From NCBI GenBank assembly GCA_023511405.1, contig JAIMBO010000020.1, positions 1-32,218 on the forward strand: DNA of 32,218 nt, in the 5' to 3' direction. Shown here piece after piece: positions 16,091 through 24,184 of this stretch (the first letter of the stretch is position 1; each line of letters begins with the position of its first letter). The notes under the pieces were generated by a model. The model was not told the origin of the DNA and did no database searches. It saw only the letters and a list, made by a program, of their open reading frames with translations. The position numbers were made by a program, and so were the translations under genes. The stretch is from Rubrobacteraceae bacterium (GTDB lineage Bacteria; Actinomycetota; Rubrobacteria; Rubrobacterales; Rubrobacteraceae).

Positions 16091-18397
16091 ATGTACAAGG
16101 AGATCTACGTTCCGGTAGACAACTCGGACTACTCCAACCAGGCGTGCGTCATCGGGGTGGAGGTGGCGCGCCGTTTCGGCGGGCGGGTCGCCGGCTGCCA
16201 CGCCTACGCCGCCAGGATGCACGACGTGCGCTTCAGGCAGATGGAGAGCGGGCTCCCGGAGGAGTTCCGCGACGAGGACGAGATGAAGCGCCAGCGCAAG
16301 ATCCACGACCAGCTCATCACCAAGGGGTTGGAGATCATAACCGACTCCTACATCGACGTGCTGGAGCCTTTGTGCGAGCGGTACGGGGTGGAGCTCGTGC
16401 GGCGTTCGCTGGAGGGCAAGAACTTCAAGGTCATCGTCGAGGACGTCAACTCCGGCGACTACGACCTGGTGGTGATGGGCGCGATGGGCATGGCCGCCGT
16501 CAAGGACACCGTCCTCGGTTCGGTGACCGAGCGGGTGGTCAGGCGTCTGAAGAAGGCGGATTGTCTGATCGTCAAGGACCTCGACCGCAACCCCTTCGAG
16601 CACATCGTGGTCACGATAGACGGCTCGGCGAAGTCGCTCGGGGGGCTCAAGAGAGCGATAGACCTGGCGCGGGCCTTCGACGGGGAGGTCGAGGCGATAG
16701 CCGTCTTCGACCCGTACTTCCACTACGCGATGTTCCACTCCATCGCGGGCGTGCTCTCGACCAAGGCGCAGAAGGTCTTCCGTTTCAAGGAGCAGGAGAA
16801 GCTGCACGAGGAGATCATCGACTCCGGGCTCGCCAAGATCTACACGGCCCATCTGGAGGTCGCCCGCAAGATAGCAGCCGACGAGGGCGTGGATCTCAAG
16901 ACGACGCTCCTTGCGGGTAAGCCCTTCGAGCAGACGCTCAAGTACGTCAAAGAGGTCAACCCGACGCTGGTCGTGATGGGGCGCATCGGCTACCACTCCG
17001 ACGAGGACATGGACATCGGGTCCAACTCGGAGAACATGATGCGCTATTTGCCGACCAACGTGCTGGTGGGCAACTACGAGTACCAGGCGCCGGACCTCTA
17101 CACCGCCGCCGAGCACATGACCTGGACCAAAGAGGCGCTGGCCCGGATGGACCGGGTCCCGGGCTTCGTCGTCGGGATGGCCACCGGCGCCGTCCTGCGC
17201 TACGCGATCGAGAAGGGCTATACGGTCATCACAGAGAGCGTCATAGACGAGGTGATCGAGAACATCCTCCCGCCGGGGGCGATGGAGAGCATGCACGCCA
17301 TCGGCGACCAGATCCGCGAGCGGGAGGCCGCGGGCGAGGAGGCCCCGATAGACTCCCTCTTCCAGGACTTCGACGAGCGCACGAAGCAGAACGGCTCCTC
17401 CTCGAACGGTCACGGGAAGAACGGCTCCTCCGAGAAGGAGGAGATCCTCTCCTCCGGCCGCGGCGGCTTCGGCAAGGCCGAGGACCAGGGGGACCTCGTC
17501 GGGGTCTCCGAGGAGGTGCAGGAGGAGATCCGGCGGGCCGCGCAGGGCAAGGACCGCTACGAGTGCGACGTGTGCCACTACATCGCGAAGGGCAAGCCCG
17601 CCCGCTGCCCGGTCTGCGGGTCCGACCCGACCCACTTCCACCCGGTCGATGCCGAGATCGCGCGGGCCGCGGAGGGTGAGAACCTCAACCGCTCCGGGGT
17701 CTACGACGGGCGCGAGCTGCACTGGACCGACGACGCCAAAGCCTTCCTCGATTCTCTGGAGGAGTGGCAGGAGAAGCGCCGGGTCAAGGCCCGGGTGGAG
17801 AAGAGCGCGCTCAAGAAGGGCTACACCACGATAACCCGCGAGTACGCCGAGCAGTGCTACCGGGAGGAGACCGGGCGCGAGGCACCCGAGCCGAAGGCGA
17901 GCGGCTGCCCGGTGCACCACGCCAGGGAGAAGGTCGAGCGCGAGAGCGGTGGGAAGTGTCCGATCGACCACCGGGCCTTCAAGGAGGCCGGGAAGCTGGT
18001 CCCGGAGGGCGGCTCGAAGGAGTTCACCTGGACCGAGGAGGCCGTCGAGCGCCTGGAGCGGGCGCCGAAGGGCTTCATGCGCAACATCTCGCGCAACATG
18101 ACCGAGAAGCTCGCCCGCGAGCGCGGCACGAACCACATAGACCTCGCGCTGGTCGAGGACGCGCTCTCCGGGGCCCGGAACACGATGGAGGACGTGATCA
18201 CGGGCAAGATCTCCATCGCCGAGCTCGCCCGCGACACCGGCGAGAAGATAGAGGCTCCGGACGGCGGCGCGCCGCACCCGGTCGCGACCGTGACCATGGT
18301 CTGCACCGTCTGCGGCGAGGAGATGGAGGGTGTCGCGCCGCCCGAGGAGTGCCCGGTCTGCGGCGCGCCGCCGGAGGACTTCGAAGAGAAGAGCTGA
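16091..18397 (+). CDS. Fusion protein: two universal stress domains, three PCP_red-like domains, two rubredoxin-like domains
   Basis: A 768-aa cytosolic protein. Residues 1-162 and 167-330 are two UspA domains, each with an exact ATP-binding G-2x-G-9x-G-S motif (Gly130 to Ser144; Gly297 to Ser311). Three copies of a helical domain resembling the PCP_red tail of protochlorophyllide reductase subunit B begin at 343 (MTWTKEALARM), 543 (LHWTDDAKAFL) and 645 (FTWTEEAVERL). Rubredoxin-like CxxC pairs lie at 492/495 with 506/509, and at 738/741 with 754/757; the last ends CPVCGAPPEDFEE, as in the rubredoxin tail of rubrerythrin. Two further motifs, CPVHH (606) and CPIDH (623), could bind metal or heme. 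A Ser/Gly/Asn linker spans about 425-450. No photosynthesis gene is nearby. Probably a nucleotide-sensing redox protein; function is not known to me. Confidence 0.88.
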   Translation: MYKEIYVPVDNSDYSNQACVIGVEVARRFGGRVAGCHAYAARMHDVRFRQMESGLPEEFRDEDEMKRQRKIHDQLITKGLEIITDSYIDVLEPLCERYGVELVRRSLEGKNFKVIVEDVNSGDYDLVVMGAMGMAAVKDTVLGSVTERVVRRLKKADCLIVKDLDRNPFEHIVVTIDGSAKSLGGLKRAIDLARAFDGEVEAIAVFDPYFHYAMFHSIAGVLSTKAQKVFRFKEQEKLHEEIIDSGLAKIYTAHLEVARKIAADEGVDLKTTLLAGKPFEQTLKYVKEVNPTLVVMGRIGYHSDEDMDIGSNSENMMRYLPTNVLVGNYEYQAPDLYTAAEHMTWTKEALARMDRVPGFVVGMATGAVLRYAIEKGYTVITESVIDEVIENILPPGAMESMHAIGDQIREREAAGEEAPIDSLFQDFDERTKQNGSSSNGHGKNGSSEKEEILSSGRGGFGKAEDQGDLVGVSEEVQEEIRRAAQGKDRYECDVCHYIAKGKPARCPVCGSDPTHFHPVDAEIARAAEGENLNRSGVYDGRELHWTDDAKAFLDSLEEWQEKRRVKARVEKSALKKGYTTITREYAEQCYREETGREAPEPKASGCPVHHAREKVERESGGKCPIDHRAFKEAGKLVPEGGSKEFTWTEEAVERLERAPKGFMRNISRNMTEKLARERGTNHIDLALVEDALSGARNTMEDVITGKISIAELARDTGEKIEAPDGGAPHPVATVTMVCTVCGEEMEGVAPPEECPVCGAPPEDFEEKS

Positions 18398-18423
18398 AGA
18401 CGGTTTTCAGATCTGTCGGCGGG

Positions 18424-18458
18424 AGCCCCGGTCTTGCTCTCCGATTCGGGCCGGGGCT
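18424..18458 (+). terminator. Hairpin between stress/redox gene and ferredoxin gene
   Basis: AGCCCCGG (18424-18431) pairs with CCGGGGCT (18451-18458) around a 19-nt loop. There is no T-tract, so it may be a weak attenuator or an mRNA-stability hairpin within the operon rather than a full terminator. Confidence 0.4.
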
Positions 18459-18479
18459 TCCGTGTGAGGAAGAAGCGCG

Positions 18480-18749
18480 ATGGCGAAGACGCACAGGGTA
18501 ACCTTCAAGAAGAGCGGCATCACCATAGAGTGCTCCGAGGATGAGTACATCCTCGAGAAGGCCGAGGAGAACGGGCTAGACCTCCCCTACGACTGCAGGA
18601 GCGGCACCTGCACCACCTGCATGCAGATGTGCCTCGAGGGGGAGATAGACCAGGATCTTGCGTTTGCGATCTCCGACGAGGAGCTTGCGGAGGGATATCG
18701 TCTGATCTGCATCGGCAGCCCCCTCTCCGACGTCGTGCTCGACGCCTGA
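18480..18749 (+). CDS. Plant-type [2Fe-2S] ferredoxin
   Basis: An 89-aa beta-grasp ferredoxin. The cluster ligands are Cys39, Cys44, Cys47 and Cys77 (YDCRSGTCTTC, then LICIG), the C-x4-C-x2-C-x29-C spacing of plant-type ferredoxins. It carries single electrons at low potential in the cytosol. The ATG at 18480 has GAGGAAGAAG upstream. It lies 82 bp after the rubredoxin/USP fusion gene in the same direction, which suggests it donates to or accepts electrons from that protein. No ferredoxin reductase or oxygenase is encoded nearby. Confidence 0.92.
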   Translation: MAKTHRVTFKKSGITIECSEDEYILEKAEENGLDLPYDCRSGTCTTCMQMCLEGEIDQDLAFAISDEELAEGYRLICIGSPLSDVVLDA

Positions 18750-18825
18750 GGGTGAGGGGCTCGTGCGGGGGAGGGATCCCTACGCTCCCTTCGAGCTCCG
18801 GCTAAAGAAGGACGCCCCTCCCTCC

Positions 18826-18831
18826 GATAAT
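18826..18831 (+). promoter_or_regulatory. -10 box (GATAAT) upstream of GGDEF-EAL gene
   Basis: GATAAT ends 6 nt before the in-frame ATG at 18838, the spacing of a leaderless start. This favours ATG 18838 over the upstream GTG at 18763. Confidence 0.45.
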
Positions 18832-18837
18832 ATCGAG

Positions 18838-20784
18838 ATGATCACATCTTATCTGATAGGTGGAGGGCGAGGCCGGGAGGTGGGGGTGAAAGTTCCCCCC
18901 GGGCGGCCTGGCGAGGGGACGCTGGTGGAGGAGATCTCCGGCCAGGCGCATCAGATAGGGCAGTTTCTGAGGTGGCTCGTGCCGCTCGTCCTCGCCTTCG
19001 GCCTGCTGGAGGTGGGGGCCTCCGCCGCTTTTCGGGATCTCGGCTCCGGGGTGGCCGGCGTCACGCTGTTCGCCTACGGGCTCTCGCTGGAGGTGGCGCG
19101 CAGGTGGGCCAGGAGGAGCGAGCGGGCGAACGCCGCGATCGCGATCGTCTGCTGCGGCTTCCTTCTGGCCTGCATCGTGGTCGCCTTCGCACAGCCCTTC
19201 CTGATAACCGTCATCATCCTCGCCCCGCTGCTCGCCGTCGGCGTGGCGCTGCCCTACGCGAGCGGAAAGATGCTGCGCTACCTGCTCGTGATCTCCTGGA
19301 TGGTCTCCGTCGTCATCGCCGTCCTCGGCGAGATCTCACCCTCCGCCTCCCGGCTTCCCGGCTGGTACGCCGCGCCTTTCCACGTGGCCTCCCTCGCCGC
19401 GGCGGTCGCGGTCGTGCTGCTTTTGCTCTGGCAGTTCAGGAGCCGTCTGGTCGGGGCGCTGGTACAGGCCCGACTCGCCGAGGAGAGGGCCCTCTACGAC
19501 GCCGCACACGATCCCCTCACCGCGCTGCCCAACCGCGTCCTCTTCTCGGAGAGGCTCGAAGAGGCGCTCGAGCGGGCACGTGGGGCCGATGGACATCCCT
19601 TCGCCGTGCTCTTCCTCGACCTCGACCGGTTCAAGAACGTCAACGACTCACTCGGGCACGCGGTGGGGGACGGGATGCTCGTCGAGGTGGCGAGGCGGCT
19701 CGAGGCCAGCGTCGGTCCGGATGACACCGTCGCCAGGATCGGCGGGGACGAGTTCACCGTGCTGGTCGAGAGCGCCCGGGACACACGTGGGGTTCTCGAG
19801 GTGGCGGAGAGGCTGCAGAAAGCCCTGTCCCATCCCTTCCACGTACGGGGACACGAGCTCTATACCACCGCGAGCATCGGGGTCATCCCGGACTCTCGCG
19901 GGTACGAAAGCCCGGAAGATTTGCTGCGCGACGCGGATACGGCGATGTACCAGGCCAAGCGGGAAGGCAAGGCCCGCTACGAGGTGTTCACCGGTGAGAT
20001 GCGCGAGCGGGTGCTCGAGACCCTGAGGCTCGAGAACGACCTCAGGCGGGCGGTGGAGCGGGGGGAGTTCTACGTCCGCTACCAGCCGATAGTCTCGCTC
20101 AGGAGCGGGGCCGTGGTCGGCTTCGAGGCGCTCGCCAGGTGGAGGCACCCGGAACGAGGCGAGGTCTCCCCGGCGAAGTTCATCCCGCTCGCGGAGGAGA
20201 CCGGTCTGATCTCCCGGATAAGCGACGCGGTGTTGCGGGAGGCCTGCCGGGACGCGAAGACCTGGCTGGAGAGGTTCCCGGAGCACCGCCCGCTCACCGT
20301 GAGCGTGAACCTCTCCGCGGTGCAGCTCTCGCAGCCCTCCCTCGCCGCTCAGGTGGCCGAGGCTCTCTCCGAGAGCGGGCTGGAGAGCCATCACCTCCGG
20401 CTGGAGGTCACCGAGAGCGCCATAATGCTCGGCGCCGAGCCCGCCGCACGCTCTCTGCGCAAGCTGGGGGCCAGGATCCACATAGACGACTTCGGCACCG
20501 GCTACTCCTCGCTCGGGGTTCTGCAGCGCCTCCCCGCGGACGCGCTCAAGATAGACCGCGCCTTCGTGGAGAACGTGGGCTCGGCGGACGGTGCGCAGAT
20601 CGTACAGACCATCACCACCCTCGCGCACAGCCTGGGGATGGACGTCATAGCCGAGGGGGTCGAGACCGGGGAGCAGCTGGAGAGGTTGCGCCGGGCAGGC
20701 TGCGACTACGCGCAGGGGTTCTTCTTCTCGAAACCGGTGGACGCTATGGAGGCTGAGAGGATCCTCGCTCACTCGCTGCGGTAG
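18838..20784 (+). CDS. Membrane GGDEF-EAL protein (c-di-GMP synthesis/breakdown)
   Basis: A 648-aa protein. About five or six membrane helices fill residues 45-200, without a recognised sensor domain. The diguanylate cyclase domain follows, with DPLTALPNR and an intact GGDEF at 302-306; the RxxD inhibitory site before it is absent (GPDD instead). The EAL phosphodiesterase domain has Glu430 (FEALARW), VNLSAVQL, EVTES, Asp550-Asp551 (DDFGTGYSSL), ALKID and AEGVE, so all the catalytic residues I can check are present. Either or both activities are possible. ATG 18838 was chosen because of the -10 box just upstream; an in-frame GTG at 18763 would add 25 poorly structured residues. Its end overlaps the convergent terpene cyclase gene by 16 bp. 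Confidence 0.88.
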   Translation: MITSYLIGGGRGREVGVKVPPGRPGEGTLVEEISGQAHQIGQFLRWLVPLVLAFGLLEVGASAAFRDLGSGVAGVTLFAYGLSLEVARRWARRSERANAAIAIVCCGFLLACIVVAFAQPFLITVIILAPLLAVGVALPYASGKMLRYLLVISWMVSVVIAVLGEISPSASRLPGWYAAPFHVASLAAAVAVVLLLLWQFRSRLVGALVQARLAEERALYDAAHDPLTALPNRVLFSERLEEALERARGADGHPFAVLFLDLDRFKNVNDSLGHAVGDGMLVEVARRLEASVGPDDTVARIGGDEFTVLVESARDTRGVLEVAERLQKALSHPFHVRGHELYTTASIGVIPDSRGYESPEDLLRDADTAMYQAKREGKARYEVFTGEMRERVLETLRLENDLRRAVERGEFYVRYQPIVSLRSGAVVGFEALARWRHPERGEVSPAKFIPLAEETGLISRISDAVLREACRDAKTWLERFPEHRPLTVSVNLSAVQLSQPSLAAQVAEALSESGLESHHLRLEVTESAIMLGAEPAARSLRKLGARIHIDDFGTGYSSLGVLQRLPADALKIDRAFVENVGSADGAQIVQTITTLAHSLGMDVIAEGVETGEQLERLRRAGCDYAQGFFFSKPVDAMEAERILAHSLR

Positions 20785-21743
20785 CGCTCGGAGCCGAGCG
20801 ACCAGTCGAGGACGCCGCGCATGCGGGCCTCGAGCGAGACGACGTAGCGCCGCAGGATCTCGTCCACGGCGGGTCCGAAAGAGGGCAGGGTACGTGAGGT
20901 CTCGACGAAGACCTCCACCTCCGCATCGTGCATCCGGGCCGCCTCCCACAACGCCCGCTGCAGGGAGAGACCTCGCTCGGCCTGGAGCACCGGGATCAGG
21001 TTGTTCACCTCGCCGGCGGCGAGCTCCTTCTTCAGGGAGATGATGTCGTTGGCCCAGCAGGTGACGTTGTGCGAGGCCGAAGTGAGCCGCCTCACCGCCG
21101 CGTGCTCGCGCACCTCTGAAGGGAGGTGGTGGCCGCGGACGATCTCGACGAGTTCGGTGACGATCGAGAGCCCGCCGGTGAGCGGGCGCATCCTGACGTA
21201 CGCCTCGAGGGAGGGGGCAACTCCCCTGGCCCGGTTCGAGGCCTCCCAGAGCGTCGCCTCGAGGTGCTCCCTGACGGCCCGGACCAGCCGCCGCATCCAG
21301 ACGCCGGGCAGAGAGTTGGTGCGCAGGTAGCCGAGGGTCCTCTCCCGCAGGTCGCGCAGGGCGTGGGCGAGCGGCTCGTCTTCCTCCCCGGGCTCGGCGC
21401 CCTCGAGCACGTCCAGCAACCTGCCATCCGCGGACGAGAGCCTGCGGGGATCACGGCCTGCAGGGGAGGCGTCCCCCTTGTCGTCGCGCAGGAACAGCCA
21501 GGCGTACCAGTCGGAGACGAAGCGCAGATCCTCGGCGGCGAGCTCGGGATGGTTGCGGGCGGCGAGGTGTCCGAGCCCCGTCGCGTCGAAGAGAGCCAGA
21601 GATTTCTCGTCCGGCAGCAGCCCGAACGTCCTCACCCACCCCGAAGTGCCGCGCTGGGCGGTTTCGGCGTGCTCGTTCATCCGGGGCGGGAAGGGGTAGT
21701 CCAGTGGTGGGACGTGGAGGGTCGCCGCTGGTCTCGTCTTCAT
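20769..21743 (-). CDS. Class I terpene cyclase (sesquiterpene-synthase-like)
   Basis: A 324-aa protein of usual bacterial class I terpene synthase length. Metal motifs are FLRDDKGD (Asp87, Asp88, Asp91) and the NSE triad NDIISLKKE (Asn232, Ser236, Glu240). Arg186, 46 residues before the triad, fits the pyrophosphate-sensing arginine, and the C-terminal RY pair (Arg320-Tyr321) is also present. These enzymes cyclise farnesyl or geranyl diphosphate to a volatile hydrocarbon or alcohol; the product cannot be read from sequence. ATG 21743 has AAAGGAG 5 nt upstream. It has no prenyltransferase, P450 or methyltransferase beside it and is divergent from the two-component operon, so it looks like an orphan gene. 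Confidence 0.9.
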   Translation of the reverse strand: MKTRPAATLHVPPLDYPFPPRMNEHAETAQRGTSGWVRTFGLLPDEKSLALFDATGLGHLAARNHPELAAEDLRFVSDWYAWLFLRDDKGDASPAGRDPRRLSSADGRLLDVLEGAEPGEEDEPLAHALRDLRERTLGYLRTNSLPGVWMRRLVRAVREHLEATLWEASNRARGVAPSLEAYVRMRPLTGGLSIVTELVEIVRGHHLPSEVREHAAVRRLTSASHNVTCWANDIISLKKELAAGEVNNLIPVLQAERGLSLQRALWEAARMHDAEVEVFVETSRTLPSFGPAVDEILRRYVVSLEARMRGVLDWSLGSERYRSE

Positions 21744-21847
21744 CTGTTCTCCTTTGCCGGGAGTTCTCTCCAGGCAAGCATGTTCACACTTCGTCCCGCC
21801 ACCCGCAAGGATCTCTCAGCGCTCCCTCAGCAGATCGGGGGAGGATA

Positions 21848-21853
21848 TAGAAT
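21848..21853 (+). promoter_or_regulatory. -10 box (TAGAAT) of two-component operon
   Basis: TAGAAT within ATATAGAATCG would place the transcript start about 25 nt before the ATG at 21885. The short leader holds the ribosome binding site GGAGGTGG at 21871-21878. No clear -35 box is seen. Confidence 0.5.
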
Positions 21854-21884
21854 CGTGTCTTACGAGGCGAGGAGGTGGAAGAGC

Positions 21885-22565
21885 ATGAAGCCAGGTACCA
21901 GGGTTCTCATAGTCGAGGATGATCGATCGATCTCCCGCTTTCTGGAGCTGGAGCTCGAGCATCGGGGGCTCTCGGTGAGGTGTGTCTACGACGGGCCCTC
22001 GGCGCTCGAGGTGCTGGAGAGCTTCCGGCCCGAGATCCTCGTGCTGGACATCATGCTGCCCGGCCTCGACGGGGTGGGGGTCCTCAAGCGCATCAGGGAA
22101 CGCGGGGAGAAGCTGCCCGTCATCATGCTCACCGCCCGCGACAGCACCCAGGACAAGGTGCACAGCCTCGACTACGGGGCGGACGACTACCTGACGAAGC
22201 CCTTCGAGGTGGAGGAGCTGCTGGCGAGGATGCGGGCTTTGTTGAGGCGGGTGGAGGGTGAGGAGGTCTTGCGGGTAGGAGACCTCGAGATAAACCGCTC
22301 CACGCGGGAGGTGAGGCGGGGGGAGAGGAAGATAGACCTCACGGCGCGGGAGTACGAGCTGCTCGAGTTCATGGCGCAGAACCCGAGGCGGGTACTCTCG
22401 CGGGACCTTTTGCTCTCGCGGGTGTGGGAGCAGGACTTCGCGCTCTCGACGAACGTGGTCGACGTGTACGTGGGGTATCTGAGGCGGAAGATAGACGTGG
22501 AGGGGGAGAAGAAGCTGATCCACACCATAAGGGGCGTGGGGTACGCGCTCCGGGAGGAGCGGTAG
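21885..22565 (+). CDS. OmpR/PhoB-family response regulator
   Basis: A 226-aa protein. The receiver domain (residues 6-118) has the acidic pair Glu11/Asp12/Asp13, the phosphorylated Asp55 (LVLDIMLPG), Thr83 and Lys105 (TKPFE). The winged-helix domain (about 130-224) has LTAREYELLEFM, RVLSRDLLLSRVW, VDVYVGYLRRKID and TIRGVGYAL, typical of OmpR/PhoB/MprA-type regulators. ATG 21885 was chosen because of the ribosome binding site GGAGGTGG; an in-frame frame runs far upstream but only antisense to the terpene cyclase. The histidine kinase gene begins 3 nt after its stop. Confidence 0.95.
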   Translation: MKPGTRVLIVEDDRSISRFLELELEHRGLSVRCVYDGPSALEVLESFRPEILVLDIMLPGLDGVGVLKRIRERGEKLPVIMLTARDSTQDKVHSLDYGADDYLTKPFEVEELLARMRALLRRVEGEEVLRVGDLEINRSTREVRRGERKIDLTAREYELLEFMAQNPRRVLSRDLLLSRVWEQDFALSTNVVDVYVGYLRRKIDVEGEKKLIHTIRGVGYALREER

Positions 22566-22568
22566 GCC

Positions 22569-23993
22569 TTGCCGATCCGCTGGCGTCTTACGCTCTTCAA
22601 CGCGCTGGCGATCGGTGTGATCCTGCTCGTGCTCGGCATCGGGTTGTACGTCCTGGTGCGCGACACGCTGCTCTCCAACACCGAGAACACGGTCCGGCAG
22701 GCGGCGGTCTCGGTGGCGAAGACCATCCGCTCGGGGGGCACCCTGGAGGAGAGCAACCGCGAGAGGCTCACCCTGGAGGGGGTCTTCGTCGTGGTGCGCG
22801 ACGGACAGGGCAAGGTGGTCGGCGAGACGCTCCGACTCGGCGTCCAGGGAGGCTCCCGCGACGGCGTCTGGAAGCAGGCGGCCAGGAGCGGGAAACCGGC
22901 CTCGGGCACCGCGAACCTCTCCAACCAGGCCCCGGACTACGTCTACGCCGTCCCGGTGCGGCTGAAGGGCAGCGGTGCTCTGCGCATCGTCGAGGCGGGA
23001 AAGCCCTACCAGGGTGCGCAGGAGACGCTGGAGGACTTCTCCGCCGTGCTCGCCGCCGGGATCGGGGCGGCTTTCCTGCTCTCGATCGCCGGCGCGTACA
23101 TCCTGGCCCGCGCCGCGCTCAAGCCGGTCGACAGGGTCGTGGTCGCCGCCCGCGAGATGGGGGAGGGGGATCTCGCCAAGAGGCTGCCGGTGGCGAACCC
23201 CAAAGACGAGATAGGACGCCTCACCACCACGATAAACGCCCTGCTCGCCCGGCTGGAGGCCGCGTTCGCCCGCCGGGAAGAGGCCCTCGCCCGCCAGCGG
23301 CGCTTCGCCGCCGACGCGAGCCACGAGCTCAGGACTCCCCTCACCTCCATAAGCGGCTACGCCCGGATGCTCGACGAGTGGGCGCTCAAGGACCCCGAGA
23401 CCGCGCGGGAGGCGGTGCGCGCGATCCGCGAGGAGTCCGGCAGGATGCGCTCGCTCGTCGAGTCGCTGCTCGCCCTCACCCGCGGCGACGAGGGTGCTCC
23501 ACTCAACCTCGGGCGGCACGACCTCGCCTCCATCGCCTCCGAAGCCACCGACGCCGCCCGCGCCTCCGCGCAGGGCAAGGTGGAGGTCGAGTTTCGTCCC
23601 CCACAGGGGCCGGTCGAGGCGAACTGCGACCGGGAGCGTATCCTGCAGGCCGCCTCCATCCTGCTCGACAACGCCGTCAAGTACACCCCGGAGGGCGGCC
23701 GGATCTCCGTGGAGGTGGGCCGCCGGGGCGGATCCCCCTTCCTCTCCGTCACGGATACCGGCATCGGCATCCCCGAGGACGAGCTGCCCATGATCTTCGA
23801 GCGCTTCCACCGGGTGGACCCCTCGCGCGGCGCCGGAGGGGCCGGGCTCGGCCTCTCCATAGCCCGGCAGATCGCCGAGACCCACGGCGGCACCATAGAG
23901 GTGGAGAGCCGGGTCGGCGAAGGCTCCACCTTCACCCTCCTGCTCCCCGAGGACCTCCCTTCGGGTGGCGGAACGCGGGCCGATCTTCTCTGA
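22569..23993 (+). CDS. Sensor histidine kinase (HAMP, HisKA, HATPase)
   Basis: A 474-aa membrane kinase starting at TTG 22569. Helix 1 (about residues 8-32) and helix 2 (about 158-182) flank an extracytoplasmic sensor region of about 125 residues with no recognised fold. A HAMP linker (about 183-236) is followed by the H-box FAADASHELRTPLTSISGY with His252, the N-box LDNAVKYTPEGG, and the G1/G2 boxes DTGIGIPEDE and GAGLGLSIARQ. It resembles MprB/BaeS-type envelope stress sensors. It should phosphorylate Asp55 of the regulator encoded just upstream. The stimulus is unknown. Confidence 0.94.
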   Translation: MPIRWRLTLFNALAIGVILLVLGIGLYVLVRDTLLSNTENTVRQAAVSVAKTIRSGGTLEESNRERLTLEGVFVVVRDGQGKVVGETLRLGVQGGSRDGVWKQAARSGKPASGTANLSNQAPDYVYAVPVRLKGSGALRIVEAGKPYQGAQETLEDFSAVLAAGIGAAFLLSIAGAYILARAALKPVDRVVVAAREMGEGDLAKRLPVANPKDEIGRLTTTINALLARLEAAFARREEALARQRRFAADASHELRTPLTSISGYARMLDEWALKDPETAREAVRAIREESGRMRSLVESLLALTRGDEGAPLNLGRHDLASIASEATDAARASAQGKVEVEFRPPQGPVEANCDRERILQAASILLDNAVKYTPEGGRISVEVGRRGGSPFLSVTDTGIGIPEDELPMIFERFHRVDPSRGAGGAGLGLSIARQIAETHGGTIEVESRVGEGSTFTLLLPEDLPSGGGTRADLL

Positions 23994-24100
23994 GGTGGTA
24001 GTCTCAAAAGATTCTTACGGACTATTCATCCAACTCTCACCCTCTGCTCAGCACCCTCTCATCCCCCGGGCGAATACTTGAGCGTACACGACAGCAGAGA

Positions 24101-24118
24101 AAGGAGAGGAAGATGTAG
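24101..24118 (+). other. Start-stop element: strong ribosome binding site with ATG-TAG
   Basis: AAGGAGAGG (24101-24109) is followed at good spacing by ATG (24113-24115) directly followed by TAG. It lies about 67 nt upstream of the secreted protein's start in the gap 23994-24184. It could hold a ribosome on the leader or be chance. Confidence 0.3.
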
Positions 24119-24184
24119 GCAAGCAGCCAGAACGTCGGGACACGAAACCAGAAGACCCTCAGAAACAGGAGGATGACGAACGAG

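Noticed and set aside
18763-18837. GTG at 18763 as the start of the GGDEF-EAL gene
   Set aside because: It adds 25 residues without recognisable structure and would place the GATAAT box inside the gene; ATG 18838 fits the leaderless pattern. It is not fully excluded.
21126-21884. Upstream extension of the response regulator frame by about 250 codons
   Set aside because: It is antisense to the terpene cyclase; the receiver domain begins right after ATG 21885, which has a good ribosome binding site.
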